Assembly: GCA_034421515.1 (NCBI GenBank)
Contig: DAOUKH010000022.1
Location: 1-37,660 of the forward strand
Direction: 5' to 3'
DNA from: DAOUKH01 sp034421515
Lineage (GTDB): Bacteria > Chloroflexota > Dehalococcoidia > SHYB01
Length of the DNA stretch: 37,660 nucleotides
Shown: positions 7,973-16,138 of the stretch, piece by piece
Layout: each line of letters opens with the position of its first letter
Numbering within the stretch: the first letter of the stretch is position 1
Position numbers and translations under genes: made by a program
The notes under the pieces: model-generated
The model's input: only the letters and a program-made list of their open reading frames with translations
What the model was told of the DNA's origin: nothing
The model's database searches: none

Positions 7973-8806
7973 CTACCGGTCGGGGAAGAGCTTCATGCCC
8001 GGCGTATGCCATGGGACAGTGCTCACCCGGTTCAGGCCCGACTCGCAGATGTAGAGCGTCGAGAAGTCGGGCCCGCCGAAGGCAAGGTTGGTGAGACGCG
8101 CGTCCAGGGGTTCGATGGAGTCGATGCGCTTCCCGGCGGCGTCGAAGACGGTCACCGCCCCGCCGAAGTGGCCGCAGACCAGCAGGTTGCCCGCCGCGTC
8201 GAATGCGAAGCCGTCGGGGAGGTGCCCCTCCGGCAACTGCGCGTGCTTGCGGCGCTCGCCGATCTTCCCCGGCGACTTGATCTCGTGCGCCCACATCATG
8301 CCCGATATCGTCTCCGCCACGAGCAGCGTCCCGCCGTCGTCGGTGATGCCGATGCCGTTGGGAAAGGCGTAGTCCGTAGCAATTCGAGTAAGCTCGCGCT
8401 CGCTCGAATAGAAATAGACATGCCCGGGCCGCTGGTCTCTGCGCATCGAGCCGTGCGGGTCGGTGAAGTAGAAATTCCCTTCCGCGTCGAAGACGAGGTC
8501 GTTACAGCCCCCGAACGACGAGTCCTCGATGATGCGCTCCGTCGTCCCCGTCGCGAGGTCGATGCGCTCCACCCAGCCCGGGTCGTCGCGCCCGCCGTTG
8601 TTGGTGACCCAGAGCGCGCCGTCCGGGCCGATGGCGGCGCCGTTCGGAAAGCCGCCGGTCTCGCACAGCGTCGCCACGGTTCCGTCGGGCGTGATCCGCG
8701 ACACGCACCCGCCGCCAAGCTCCACGACGTACAGGTTCCCGTCGCGGTCGAAGGCGGGACCTTCCGGTATCTCAAGGTCCGTCGCAAAGACTTCAACGTC
8801 GGGCAT
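7973..8806 (-). CDS. SMP-30/gluconolactonase/LRE family protein
   Basis: 277 residues, a six-bladed propeller of the SMP-30 type. The metal-site motifs are visible in order: IPEGPAFD (E15), FPNGAAIGPDG, then FPNGIGITDDG and LPDGFAFDAAGN. Repeating DGxLWV/GNFYFTD blades support the fold. Family members hydrolyse sugar or other lactones using a divalent metal. No signal peptide is seen, so it is probably cytoplasmic. A GGGAGG ribosome site lies six bases before the ATG at 8806. Its place between a VOC protein and a dehydratase suggests opening of a lactone intermediate in the operon's pathway. Confidence 0.9.
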   Translation of the reverse strand: MPDVEVFATDLEIPEGPAFDRDGNLYVVELGGGCVSRITPDGTVATLCETGGFPNGAAIGPDGALWVTNNGGRDDPGWVERIDLATGTTERIIEDSSFGGCNDLVFDAEGNFYFTDPHGSMRRDQRPGHVYFYSSERELTRIATDYAFPNGIGITDDGGTLLVAETISGMMWAHEIKSPGKIGERRKHAQLPEGHLPDGFAFDAAGNLLVCGHFGGAVTVFDAAGKRIDSIEPLDARLTNLAFGGPDFSTLYICESGLNRVSTVPWHTPGMKLFPDR

Positions 8807-8840
8807 GGACCGCCTCCCTTCCGTTCGCCAGCGGCTTCGG

Positions 8841-9281
8841 TCAGACGACCTTGCTCACGTCCTCGCGCCAGGGCTGCCAGTCGGCGCTCATGGGGCTATC
8901 GGCGGGGTCCCACTGGCGCACCTCGATGACGAGCCCGCTGGGGTCTCGAATCACCGCCTGACGTCCGCCGAAGGAGAAACCCCGCGCCGGCTCGTTCACT
9001 ACCTCGACCCCGTTCGCCTTGAAGCGCGCCACCGCCGCGTCGAGGTCGTCCACCGAGAGGCCGATGGGACGCGCCTCGGTGCCCTTGAACTCGCCGTCGT
9101 GGGCCGGCTGGACCAGCTCGATCATCACGTCGCCCAGGCCGACGTAGCTCAGTTGCCGCTCGCCGCCGGGGCCGAACCGCACGTGGCGCAGCAGCCGGAA
9201 CCCAAGAACGTTGGTGTAAAACTCGATGCTCGCGTTCATATCCTTGGCGACGACGTGCACGTGGTCGAGCCGCTTGATCAT
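8841..9281 (-). CDS. VOC (glyoxalase/extradiol dioxygenase) family protein
   Basis: 146 residues with two paired beta-alpha-beta-beta-beta modules. The first starts LDHVHVVAKDMNASIEFYTNVLGF (shown here by its H7 and FY/LGF landmarks) and the second ends DPSGLVIEVRQ. Metal-ligand candidates H7 and the two Glu of MIEL and VIEV are present. The position where the second module normally has His reads Pro (RPIGLSVDD), so the metal site may be incomplete. Members include glyoxalases, epimerases and dioxygenases; which applies cannot be told. GGGAGG precedes the ATG at 9281. 34 bases separate it from the SMP-30 gene, in the same operon. Confidence 0.87.
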   Translation of the reverse strand: MIKRLDHVHVVAKDMNASIEFYTNVLGFRLLRHVRFGPGGERQLSYVGLGDVMIELVQPAHDGEFKGTEARPIGLSVDDLDAAVARFKANGVEVVNEPARGFSFGGRQAVIRDPSGLVIEVRQWDPADSPMSADWQPWREDVSKVV

Positions 9282-9298
9282 CGGAGCCTCCCTCGGCG

Positions 9299-10327
9299 TT
9301 AGAGCTTGGCGGCGACTTCTTCGGCGAAGAGTTTCATCGAGCGCAGGGTCTTTTCGTGGTCGAGGCCGCCGAAGCCGAAATTGCCGCCGAAATAAGCGAC
9401 CCCGTGCTCGTCGCGCAGCTCACGGAGTTGGCCCAGCACCCGCTCCGGCGTGCCGAAGAACCCGCACCGCTCGTGGAAGTCCTCGTAACGAGTCTCGGGG
9501 GGCCGTCCCAGCGCGAACCAGTCTTCGAGCGAACCGCCCCGGCCCTGGTTGCGCTCGACCTGCCACTCCAGGCACGACCACACCCACTCCAGCTGCGCCT
9601 CCGTGTCCTTCCGCACCTGCTCCTCCGACTCGCCAACGTAGACGTAGCGGAAGAAGGGAACGTCGGCCGAGTCGACGGACTTGCCGGCCTTCCGCGCCAT
9701 CTCAAGATAGCCGCGATGCTGCTCCACGGCGGCGTCGGTATCGGGGAGGACACCGACCATGAAGCCGATGCCGCGGTCGATCGCCGCCTGCACGCTTTCG
9801 GGGTTGCGCACCGCCGCGTACACCGGCGGGTGGGGCCGCTGCACCGGCCGCAGCGGCAGACTCATCCCGTCAACCTCGTAGAAGGCGCCCTTGTGCGAGT
9901 AGACCGGCGACGTCCACAGGCCCAGCACCATGTCCAGCACTTCCTTCATCCGCTCCCGGCTCTCCTCGCGGGAGATGCCGAAGCCGTCGAGCTCCACGGT
10001 GCCGCCGCTGCCCACGCCGAAATCGAGCCGCCCGTTGCTCAGCACGTCGAGCATCGCCGTCTCCTCGGCCACGTGAACCGGATGGCGAATCGGTGCGACC
10101 GTGACCGCCGTCCCCAGCCGGATCCGCGAGGTGTGCGCCGCGATGTGCGTCGCCAGCATCAGCGACGAAGTCGCCAGCCCGTAGCGGGAGAAGTGGTGCT
10201 CGGCAAACCATACCGCCTCGAACTCCAGTTCTTCGGCCAGCTGCACCTGCTCCGTGGTCTCCTCGAAGACCTGCGCCGGGGTCTGCCCTCCGGGCCAGGG
10301 CACGTGATGAAAGAGCGCGTACTTCAA
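9299..10327 (-). CDS. LLM-class flavin-dependent oxidoreductase
   Basis: 342 residues, bacterial luciferase-like TIM barrel. Landmarks include EAVWFAEHHFSRYG near residues 37-50, the LGTAVTVAPIRHPVHVAEE block, and GRLDFGVGSG, all typical of LLM monooxygenases. The enzyme would use reduced FMN or F420 to oxygenate or reduce an organic substrate; cofactor choice cannot be read. The start is a TTG at 10327 with AGGA about 8 bases upstream; the conserved first strand begins at once (KYALFHHV), so a later start is unlikely. It lies 10 bases after the deacetylase-like gene and 17 before the VOC gene, inside the operon. Confidence 0.9.
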   Translation of the reverse strand: MKYALFHHVPWPGGQTPAQVFEETTEQVQLAEELEFEAVWFAEHHFSRYGLATSSLMLATHIAAHTSRIRLGTAVTVAPIRHPVHVAEETAMLDVLSNGRLDFGVGSGGTVELDGFGISREESRERMKEVLDMVLGLWTSPVYSHKGAFYEVDGMSLPLRPVQRPHPPVYAAVRNPESVQAAIDRGIGFMVGVLPDTDAAVEQHRGYLEMARKAGKSVDSADVPFFRYVYVGESEEQVRKDTEAQLEWVWSCLEWQVERNQGRGGSLEDWFALGRPPETRYEDFHERCGFFGTPERVLGQLRELRDEHGVAYFGGNFGFGGLDHEKTLRSMKLFAEEVAAKL

Positions 10328-10337
10328 GAAAGTCGTC

Positions 10338-11285
10338 CTAGATTGCGGCGTACCGCCGTGCCGAGGCGAACCAGTCTACGATTTCTGAGCCCGTCGCCGT
10401 CCAGACGCTGCCGGAAGACATCATATGCGCCAGTGCCGCGTCGAGCCGCCCGATGCGGAACGCTTGACCGGTAAGCCAGGGGTGCAGATTGAGGACGAGC
10501 AGCCGTCCGTTCCGCTCTCCCTCCGCGCGCAGCCGGTCGAAGGTTTCCGTCATCATGCGCGCCCACCGCCCCACCTCGATCCGCCGGTCCCACATCGCCT
10601 CGACGTCGTCCAGGGGAAGGGTCACGGGAAGCGCATAAAGCTCCCCCTCGGGCACGTGCATTCGGTAGGGCTGCTCGTCGTTGACCCAGTCGCACACGTA
10701 CCGGACGCCCGCCTCCGCGAGCAGTTGGGGCGTGCGCCTCGATTCGCCGTACTCGGGGCTCAGCCACCCCGCGGGCCGTTTGCCGGCCGCCTCCGTCAGC
10801 GCCTCCAGCGACTCCGCGATATAGGCGCGTTCCTCAGCCTCGTCCATTCCGCTGGTGATCATCCGGCTCACCGAGATGCCATGCCCGATGATCTCGGCGC
10901 CGAGGTCCAGGCAATGCTTCACCAAGAAGGGATAGTTCCGCGCCGTCAGGGCGTCCATCGCCACCGTCGGCGTGATCCCGTGGCGCTGCAGGGTTTCGAA
11001 GATGCGGAATACGCCCACGCGATGGCCGTACTCCCGGTGCGACCAGCGCGTGACATCGGGATGCGGCCGGTTTCCGTAACCGCCCGACAGTGTCGGCGAG
11101 ACGTACGACCCCTCCGGTCGCCGCCATTCCAAATGCTCCAGCGTGACGATCACACAGAGGGCGACCGCGGCCTCCTTTGGCCAGCGCAGACCCGCGCTGT
11201 GGGCGTTGAGCGCGCGGTAGTCGTAGTGCCCGTGGTCGGGACCCGTTCCCAGCTCGGGCGCGACGTAATCGCGGTTGGGGCTCAT
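10338..11285 (-). CDS. PuuE-like polysaccharide deacetylase-family hydrolase (copy 1)
   Basis: 315 residues. The NodB-type barrel is recognisable from LCVIVTLEHLEW, HREYGHRVGVFRIFETLQRHGI, IIGHGISVSRMI and LLVLNLHPWLTGQAFRI. The second His of the usual metal H-x-x-x-H is missing, as in the PuuE-type allantoinase group, which is described as metal-independent. The activity is therefore more likely hydrolysis of a cyclic amide or imide than de-N-acetylation of a polysaccharide. The ATG at 11285 overlaps the stop of copy 2 by four bases (ATGA), which implies translational coupling. No signal peptide, so cytoplasmic. Confidence 0.85.
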   Translation of the reverse strand: MSPNRDYVAPELGTGPDHGHYDYRALNAHSAGLRWPKEAAVALCVIVTLEHLEWRRPEGSYVSPTLSGGYGNRPHPDVTRWSHREYGHRVGVFRIFETLQRHGITPTVAMDALTARNYPFLVKHCLDLGAEIIGHGISVSRMITSGMDEAEERAYIAESLEALTEAAGKRPAGWLSPEYGESRRTPQLLAEAGVRYVCDWVNDEQPYRMHVPEGELYALPVTLPLDDVEAMWDRRIEVGRWARMMTETFDRLRAEGERNGRLLVLNLHPWLTGQAFRIGRLDAALAHMMSSGSVWTATGSEIVDWFASARRYAAI

Positions 11286-12205
11286 GACGCCGCCTCGCCG
11301 TTCAGCCGCGCCGCGTGCGCCACCGCCTCGTCGTAGTAGTGCTCCAGGTAGTAGCGCGCGATCTCGTCCGTCGTCGCTTGCCACACGCCGTCGTGCGACA
11401 GGATGTAGTCGAGGACTTCTTCTAGATAGCCGATGCGGTGTGGCCTGCCGATCATGTACGGGTGGATGGCGATGCACATCAGCCGCCCGTTCTCCTCTCC
11501 CTCACGGTACAGCTGATCGAACTGCGCCTTGCACGACTCCGCGAAGTAGTCCGCCTCGAAGTGCGCGCTCATCATCGGCACGTCGTTGAGCTCGCCCGTA
11601 TACGGAATGCACAGGAACTTCTTGCCGCTCCGCACCTTGATCGGCACCGGGTGGTCGTCGAACTTCCAGTCGGTCTGATAGAGGAAGCCCGCCTCCGACA
11701 GCAGGTCGGGCGTCCGCTCCGTATTCGACGCCCCCGGCCCCGACTGCGCGATGATCTCTCGCCCGTTGGTCAGGCGGCGGAACGCGGCCCGGATCTCTTG
11801 ATAGAACTCCCGCTCCTCGCCTTCGTTGAAGTCGGTGATGGCGCGCGTGTTGTAGAAGCCGTGGTTCACGAACGTCCAGTCCCGCTCCAGCATCGCCTCC
11901 GCGACGTCCGGGAAGTGCGACAACACCCCGATGTTCAGCGTCGTCGAGCACTTGACCCGGTAGCGGTCGAGCACGTCCAGCATGCGCCAGAACCCGACCC
12001 GGTTCCCGTAGTCCCGCAGCGAGTATTGCTGCACGTCCGGGTGCGGTGTCCGTGGCCAGGGATTGAACGGCGCCGACGGCGGCAGGTACTCGTAGTGCTC
12101 GACGTTCGGCGCGACCCACAACGCCACCCGCGCCCCGTTCGGCCATCGCACGATCGGCCGGTCGATCATCGGCAGGTAGTCGAAGCGGTTGGGTTCGAGT
12201 GGCAT
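11282..12205 (-). CDS. PuuE-like polysaccharide deacetylase-family hydrolase (copy 2)
   Basis: 307 residues, homologous to the next gene over its full length: LWVAPNVEHYEY matches LCVIVTLEHLEW, LRDYGNRVGFWRMLDVLDRY matches the parallel block, and CIAIHPYMIGRPHRI matches its LNLHPWLTG. Identity between the copies is low, so they are old paralogues, probably with different substrates or forming a hetero-oligomer. The active-site region FVNHGFYNTRAI keeps one His and lacks the second, as in copy 1. The start at 12205 lies 19 bases after the epimerase stop. Family knowledge points to amide-ring or N-acyl hydrolysis; the real substrate is unknown. Confidence 0.85.
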   Translation of the reverse strand: MPLEPNRFDYLPMIDRPIVRWPNGARVALWVAPNVEHYEYLPPSAPFNPWPRTPHPDVQQYSLRDYGNRVGFWRMLDVLDRYRVKCSTTLNIGVLSHFPDVAEAMLERDWTFVNHGFYNTRAITDFNEGEEREFYQEIRAAFRRLTNGREIIAQSGPGASNTERTPDLLSEAGFLYQTDWKFDDHPVPIKVRSGKKFLCIPYTGELNDVPMMSAHFEADYFAESCKAQFDQLYREGEENGRLMCIAIHPYMIGRPHRIGYLEEVLDYILSHDGVWQATTDEIARYYLEHYYDEAVAHAARLNGEAAS

Positions 12206-12224
12206 GGCGGTATCGGCGGGCGGC

Positions 12225-13175
12225 CTAGCTCAGCTCCCCAAGCTCCTTCGCGGCCCTGACCTCGCCGAGGTAGTCCTCCAGCCCCTCTTCGAGCGTGTAC
12301 GAGGGCTCGAACCCCAGCTCCTCCCGAAGCCGTCGCGCGCTCACCAGCCGCAGCGAGCCTTCCAACTCGCCGCTCACCTCGATCGACGCGTCGGGCAAGA
12401 GCGCCCGCGCGTGTGCCGTGTAGTCGCCCATCGGCCTCCGCTCCGCCGCCATGTTGAAGACCCGGTGCTCCGGCGTGGGTGTGTTGAGCGCGCAGTTCCA
12501 CGCCTTCGCCGCGTCCTTCACGTAGATCCAATCGATCATCATCTCGTCCGGCGGCATCACGATCGGCTGGCCCAGCGCCGCGAACTCGGGCCGCACCATG
12601 AAGTGTTGCCGTGCCGTGCCGTACCGCTGTCCCCGGCCCAGCCCGAACACGGAGATCGGCCGCAGCCCGATCACGTCCATCCCGTACTGCGCGTGATACG
12701 TCTCCGCCAACTGCTCGATGAAAAGTTTCGCGGCCCCGTACAGCGTGTTGGGGACCGGTGGCGTCGTCTCGTCATGCTCCTCGTCGTTCAGCGACAGCCG
12801 GTGCCCATAGACGGCGACCGACGACGCATACACCACGCGCCGCACCCCCCGCAGCCGCGCCGCCTCGAACACGTTCGCCGTTCCCGTGCAGTTGATCTTC
12901 ACCGCCCGTCGCGGACCCGCCGCGCTGCTGTCCGTGAGCAGGAAGGCCAGGTGCACCACCCGGTCCACCCCGTAGCGGTCGAGCGCCTCGATGACCTCCG
13001 TCGGCTCCGTCACGTCCCCCTGCACCACCGTGACGCGGTCTCCCAGGTCGGCGACCCGCCTCAAGTTCAGCGCCGCGTCGAAGAGCACGACGTCCGTCTC
13101 GCCATCGACCTCAACCAGGTGGCGCGCCAGATGCGACCCGAGAAACCCCGTCCCGCCGGTAATCAGTATTGCCAT
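12225..13175 (-). CDS. NAD(P)-dependent epimerase/dehydratase (extended SDR)
   Basis: 316 residues. The N-terminal Rossmann motif TGGTGFLG begins at residue 6. VHLAFLLTDSS follows, then the catalytic Ser (YASSVAVYG) and Tyr-x-x-x-Lys (LYGAAK). An IDWIYVKDAAKA block marks the substrate side. The start at 13175 is placed directly before the Rossmann strand; an upstream extension would be non-homologous. Extended SDRs act on nucleotide sugars or on other hydroxy/keto compounds. With no other sugar-nucleotide genes in the operon, a role as a dehydrogenase on a catabolic intermediate is as likely. It lies 31 bases after the Zn-ribbon gene. Confidence 0.88.
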   Translation of the reverse strand: MAILITGGTGFLGSHLARHLVEVDGETDVVLFDAALNLRRVADLGDRVTVVQGDVTEPTEVIEALDRYGVDRVVHLAFLLTDSSAAGPRRAVKINCTGTANVFEAARLRGVRRVVYASSVAVYGHRLSLNDEEHDETTPPVPNTLYGAAKLFIEQLAETYHAQYGMDVIGLRPISVFGLGRGQRYGTARQHFMVRPEFAALGQPIVMPPDEMMIDWIYVKDAAKAWNCALNTPTPEHRVFNMAAERRPMGDYTAHARALLPDASIEVSGELEGSLRLVSARRLREELGFEPSYTLEEGLEDYLGEVRAAKELGELS

Positions 13176-13206
13176 GGATTCCCGCCCCCGTGCCGGTGGC
13201 CCTTGC

Positions 13207-13416
13207 CTAGCCGGTGAAGAAGTCGAAGACGTTGGCCAGGGTGGATGTATCGCCCCGGTATATTTCGGTGTAGCCGCAATGGGTGCAGGAAACCGCCTGG
13301 AACTTCTTGTTCTGTACGTCGAAGAACCGGGAGTATTTGCCGGCCATGCGCAATTCTTCCGTATGCGACTCCGCATGACTGCACTTGGGACAAGTGAGGC
13401 TGATCCTGTCCGTCAT
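13207..13416 (-). CDS. Small zinc-ribbon protein (PF09855-like), 69 aa
   Basis: 69 residues with two CxxC pairs: CPKC at 9-12 and CTHC at 44-47. Between and after them are the family landmarks RFFDVQNKKF and YRGDTSTLANVFDFFTG, so this is the complete nucleic-acid-binding-type Zn-ribbon family of about 65-70 residues. Its role is unknown even in studied genomes. A GGAGGG ribosome site precedes the ATG at 13416. It is the first gene of the minus-strand run and so may be co-transcribed with the catabolic genes, although such proteins also occur alone. A longer frame extending upstream runs antisense to the enoyl-CoA hydratase and is not used. Confidence 0.85.
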   Translation of the reverse strand: MTDRISLTCPKCSHAESHTEELRMAGKYSRFFDVQNKKFQAVSCTHCGYTEIYRGDTSTLANVFDFFTG

Positions 13417-13593
13417 CGGGGCCCTCCGGAGCTGCGGGGTTCGTCCGAGACAAGCCTGCTCTGAGCAATAGTAGGGATGCGCCAACCCTCCCGCAAGCGA
13501 ATCCCACCGCTTGCGCCCCGCCCTGCCGCTCCGTAGAGTTGGCCCAGCGGCGCCGCGCCCAGGGCGGACCGCCGCAACCGGAGGACTGCAACC

Positions 13594-14406
13594 GTGGAAT
13601 ACAAGGACCTGATCGCGGAGCGGAACGGCCACGTCATGACCGTCACCTTCAACCGCCCCGAGACACTGAACGCTCTGTCCCAGGACATGCTCGACTCCCA
13701 GGCCGCCGTCTGCGAGGAGATCAACCGCGACGACGAGATACGGGTCGCCGTCTTCACCGGCGCGGGCCGCGGCTTCTGCTCGGGTATCGACCTCAAGCAG
13801 ACCGACTTGACGAACAGCCGCCTCGACCACCTCGAAATCAAGCCCAACTACACCGTCGTAGGAAAGATCATGGACGTCGACAAGCCCACCATCGCCGCCG
13901 TCAACGGCCCCGCCGTTGGGGGAGGCCTCGCGCTGGCGCTCGAATGCGATATCCGCATCGCCTCCGACCGCGCCACCATGTCCGCCATCTACGCCCGCAT
14001 CGGCATGCCCGTCCTCGACGGCCTCGGCGACCTGCTTCCGAGAACGGTCGGCCTCTCCCGCGCGCTGGAGATGCTCTTCACCGCCGATATCCTCGGCGCC
14101 GACGAATGCGAGCGCATCGGCCTCGTCAGCCGCGTCGTGCCCCACGACGAGCTCATGCCCACCGTCTACGACCTCGCCGAGCGCATCGCCTCGCGCCCGC
14201 CCGTCGCCCTGCGTCTCACCAAGAACGTCGTCATGACCCCGCCGCGCCGCTCCTACGCCGACATGATGTTTGCCCACGCCATCGCCGTAGCCAAGAACCA
14301 GAAGGTCGCCTCCCACGACATCGCCGAGGGTGGCCGCGCCTTTGCCGAGAAGCGCACCCCCAACTTCAAGGGCCTGCTGAAGGACGACGACGGAGGCGCA
14401 ACCTAG
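13594..14406 (+). CDS. Enoyl-CoA hydratase/isomerase (crotonase family)
   Basis: 270 residues, full length for the family. Oxyanion-hole segments are present: GRGFCSGIDLKQ and AAVNGPAVGGGLALALECDI, followed by the RIASDRATM strand and the LPRTVGLSRALEML helix. The enzyme hydrates or isomerises enoyl-CoA; the exact chain length is not readable. It starts at GTG 13594 with GGAGGA about 9 bases upstream. It is divergent from the Zn-ribbon operon and overlaps the next gene by one base (TAGTG), so the two are translationally coupled. It is likely part of fatty-acid or aromatic acyl-CoA breakdown. Confidence 0.9.
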   Translation: MEYKDLIAERNGHVMTVTFNRPETLNALSQDMLDSQAAVCEEINRDDEIRVAVFTGAGRGFCSGIDLKQTDLTNSRLDHLEIKPNYTVVGKIMDVDKPTIAAVNGPAVGGGLALALECDIRIASDRATMSAIYARIGMPVLDGLGDLLPRTVGLSRALEMLFTADILGADECERIGLVSRVVPHDELMPTVYDLAERIASRPPVALRLTKNVVMTPPRRSYADMMFAHAIAVAKNQKVASHDIAEGGRAFAEKRTPNFKGLLKDDDGGAT

Positions 14407-15836
14407 TGGTGCCGCGCCTGCGCCTCCCCGCGGCGGTGCTCACCGCCGTCTTGATAGTGGCGGCCTGCGGCGACGCCGAGGCCCCCACCGCCCCGCCATC
14501 CCCGACCGCCGAGCCCGAGCCCACTTCCACCGCCGCGCCGACCTCTTCCCCGCCTACCCCCACGGCGGCGGCTTCTTCGGACGGTTCCGACACCCCGGCG
14601 CCCACGCGCATTCCCACACAGCAGCCAACGCCCGCCACAACGGAATCCAACACGCCGTCACCCGAGTCCGCACCGTCGCCCACGTCCACGCTTCCGCCCA
14701 CTGATCCACCACCCACGGCCACGCCCAAACCGACCCTGCCGCCCCCGCCTCCGGGCCTGGAGCGCGACCCCGACTACATGGAAGCTCTCCGCGCCGCCGG
14801 CATCAGCACCCGCCGTTGGCTGACCGACTTCACCCTCCACACGGTGCCCTACGACGAGATACGCTCCGGCGGGCCCGGTCGCGACGGCATCCCGCCCATC
14901 GACAACCCCAAGTTCCTCACCCTTGACGAGGCTGGTGACTTCCTCAGGGACGAAGAACCCGTGATCGTCTTCGAGCACGCCGGCGACGCGCGGGCCTACC
15001 CCCTCCAGATCTTGACCTGGCACGAGATCGTCAACGACGTCGTGGGCGGCCTCGAGGTCGCCATCACCTTCTGCCCCCTCTGCAACTCGGCGATAGCCTT
15101 CGACCGAAACTTCGAGGGCGACGTCCTCGACTTCGGCACCACCGGCAACCTCCGCCGCAGCGACCTCATCATGTGGGACCGCCAGACCGAAAGCTGGTGG
15201 CAGCAGTTCACCGGCGACGGCATCGTCGGCGTCCACTCCGGCAAGCGCCTCGACATCCTGCCGTCGGCGATCAACTCGTGGGCCGACTTCAAGGTCGCCT
15301 ATCCCAACGGCATGGTCCTCTCCCGCGACACCGGGTTCGCTCGGGACTACGGCATCAACCCCTACCTGGGCTACGACCGCGCCGACAACCCGCCCTTCCT
15401 CTACAGCGGCCCCACCGACGGCCGCCTCCCACCCAAGGAGCGCGTCGTCGCCATAAGCCTCGGAGGCGAGGACGCGGCCTACCCCTTCACCGTCTTGGCG
15501 ATAGAGCGCGCCGTCAACGACGTCGTCGGCGGCGAGCCCATCGCCGTCTTCTTCAAGCCGGGCACGCGCTCGGCGCTGGACGATAGGATCATCGCGCAGT
15601 CCCGTGCCGTCGGCGCAACCGGCGCCTTCAGCGCCGTCCTCGACGGAGAGCGCCTCACCTTCTCCTTCGACGGCGAGAACATCGTCGACGACGCCACGGG
15701 AAGCGCCTGGAATATCCAGGGCCACGCCGTCTCCGGCCCCCTCGAAGGCAAGACCCTCACCAAGATCGTCCACGCCGACCACTTCTGGTTCGCCTGGGGC
15801 GTCTTCAAACCCAACACCAAAATCTACGGTGCCTAG
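14406..15836 (+). CDS. DUF3179 lipoprotein with long Pro/Thr-rich linker
   Basis: 476 residues. The GTG at 14406 is chosen over the GTG at 14409 because GGAGG lies 9 bases before it. Residues 1-21 are a short basic/hydrophobic signal ending in the lipobox VAAC (C21). Residues about 22-118 are a low-complexity Pro/Thr/Ser/Ala linker. The remainder is DUF3179: HAGDARAYPLQILTWHEIVND, FCPLCNSA (C223, C226), and LYSG/HFWFAWGVFKPNT near the end. The CxxC hints at a redox or metal role on the outer face of the membrane; no biochemical function is established. Its coupling to the crotonase gene is tight. Confidence 0.88.
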   Translation: MVPRLRLPAAVLTAVLIVAACGDAEAPTAPPSPTAEPEPTSTAAPTSSPPTPTAAASSDGSDTPAPTRIPTQQPTPATTESNTPSPESAPSPTSTLPPTDPPPTATPKPTLPPPPPGLERDPDYMEALRAAGISTRRWLTDFTLHTVPYDEIRSGGPGRDGIPPIDNPKFLTLDEAGDFLRDEEPVIVFEHAGDARAYPLQILTWHEIVNDVVGGLEVAITFCPLCNSAIAFDRNFEGDVLDFGTTGNLRRSDLIMWDRQTESWWQQFTGDGIVGVHSGKRLDILPSAINSWADFKVAYPNGMVLSRDTGFARDYGINPYLGYDRADNPPFLYSGPTDGRLPPKERVVAISLGGEDAAYPFTVLAIERAVNDVVGGEPIAVFFKPGTRSALDDRIIAQSRAVGATGAFSAVLDGERLTFSFDGENIVDDATGSAWNIQGHAVSGPLEGKTLTKIVHADHFWFAWGVFKPNTKIYGA

Positions 15837-16057
15837 CGCCCGCCCTTCCTTAACCTCCCCCTGGGGGCGCCCCTTAAGCCTCCCTCCCCCTGGGAGGGAC
15901 TGAGGGCGGGCCCGTCCGGAAACCTCTTCTCCCACGGGAGAAGATTGAGATGAGGGGCCCCGTTATCACCACCACAGGCCCCCGAGGCCGGCTACCCTCC
16001 CCTGTAGGGGCGCGTCGCGACGCGCCCGCTCTCCACCCCCCGCCAAACCCGCCGTTG

Positions 16058-16071
16058 CCCCCCCCCCCCCC
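16058..16071. repeat. Homopolymer run of 14 C
   Basis: Fourteen consecutive C directly before a family D palindrome and 44 bases before a TTGACA box. It is the longest homopolymer seen in the window. It could vary in length by slippage or be a sequencing error. Confidence 0.85.
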
Positions 16072-16114
16072 TGTAGGGGCGATTCACGAATCGCCCCTAC
16101 CCGCCCCATCGCCC

Positions 16115-16138
16115 TTGACACCACCCTAGCCTTATAAT
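16115..16138 (+). promoter_or_regulatory. Promoter-like TTGACA / TATAAT, 12-base spacing
   Basis: Perfect TTGACA at 16115-16120 and perfect TATAAT at 16133-16138, but only 12 bases apart and not the usual 16-18. The TATAAT is probably used alone or with another -35. It lies 40 bases before the ATG of the 197-residue unknown. Confidence 0.55.

Noticed and set aside
13207..14316. A 369-codon minus-strand frame covering the Zn-ribbon gene and beyond
   Set aside because: Only the last 69 codons encode the Zn ribbon with a good ribosome site; the remainder is antisense to the enoyl-CoA hydratase.
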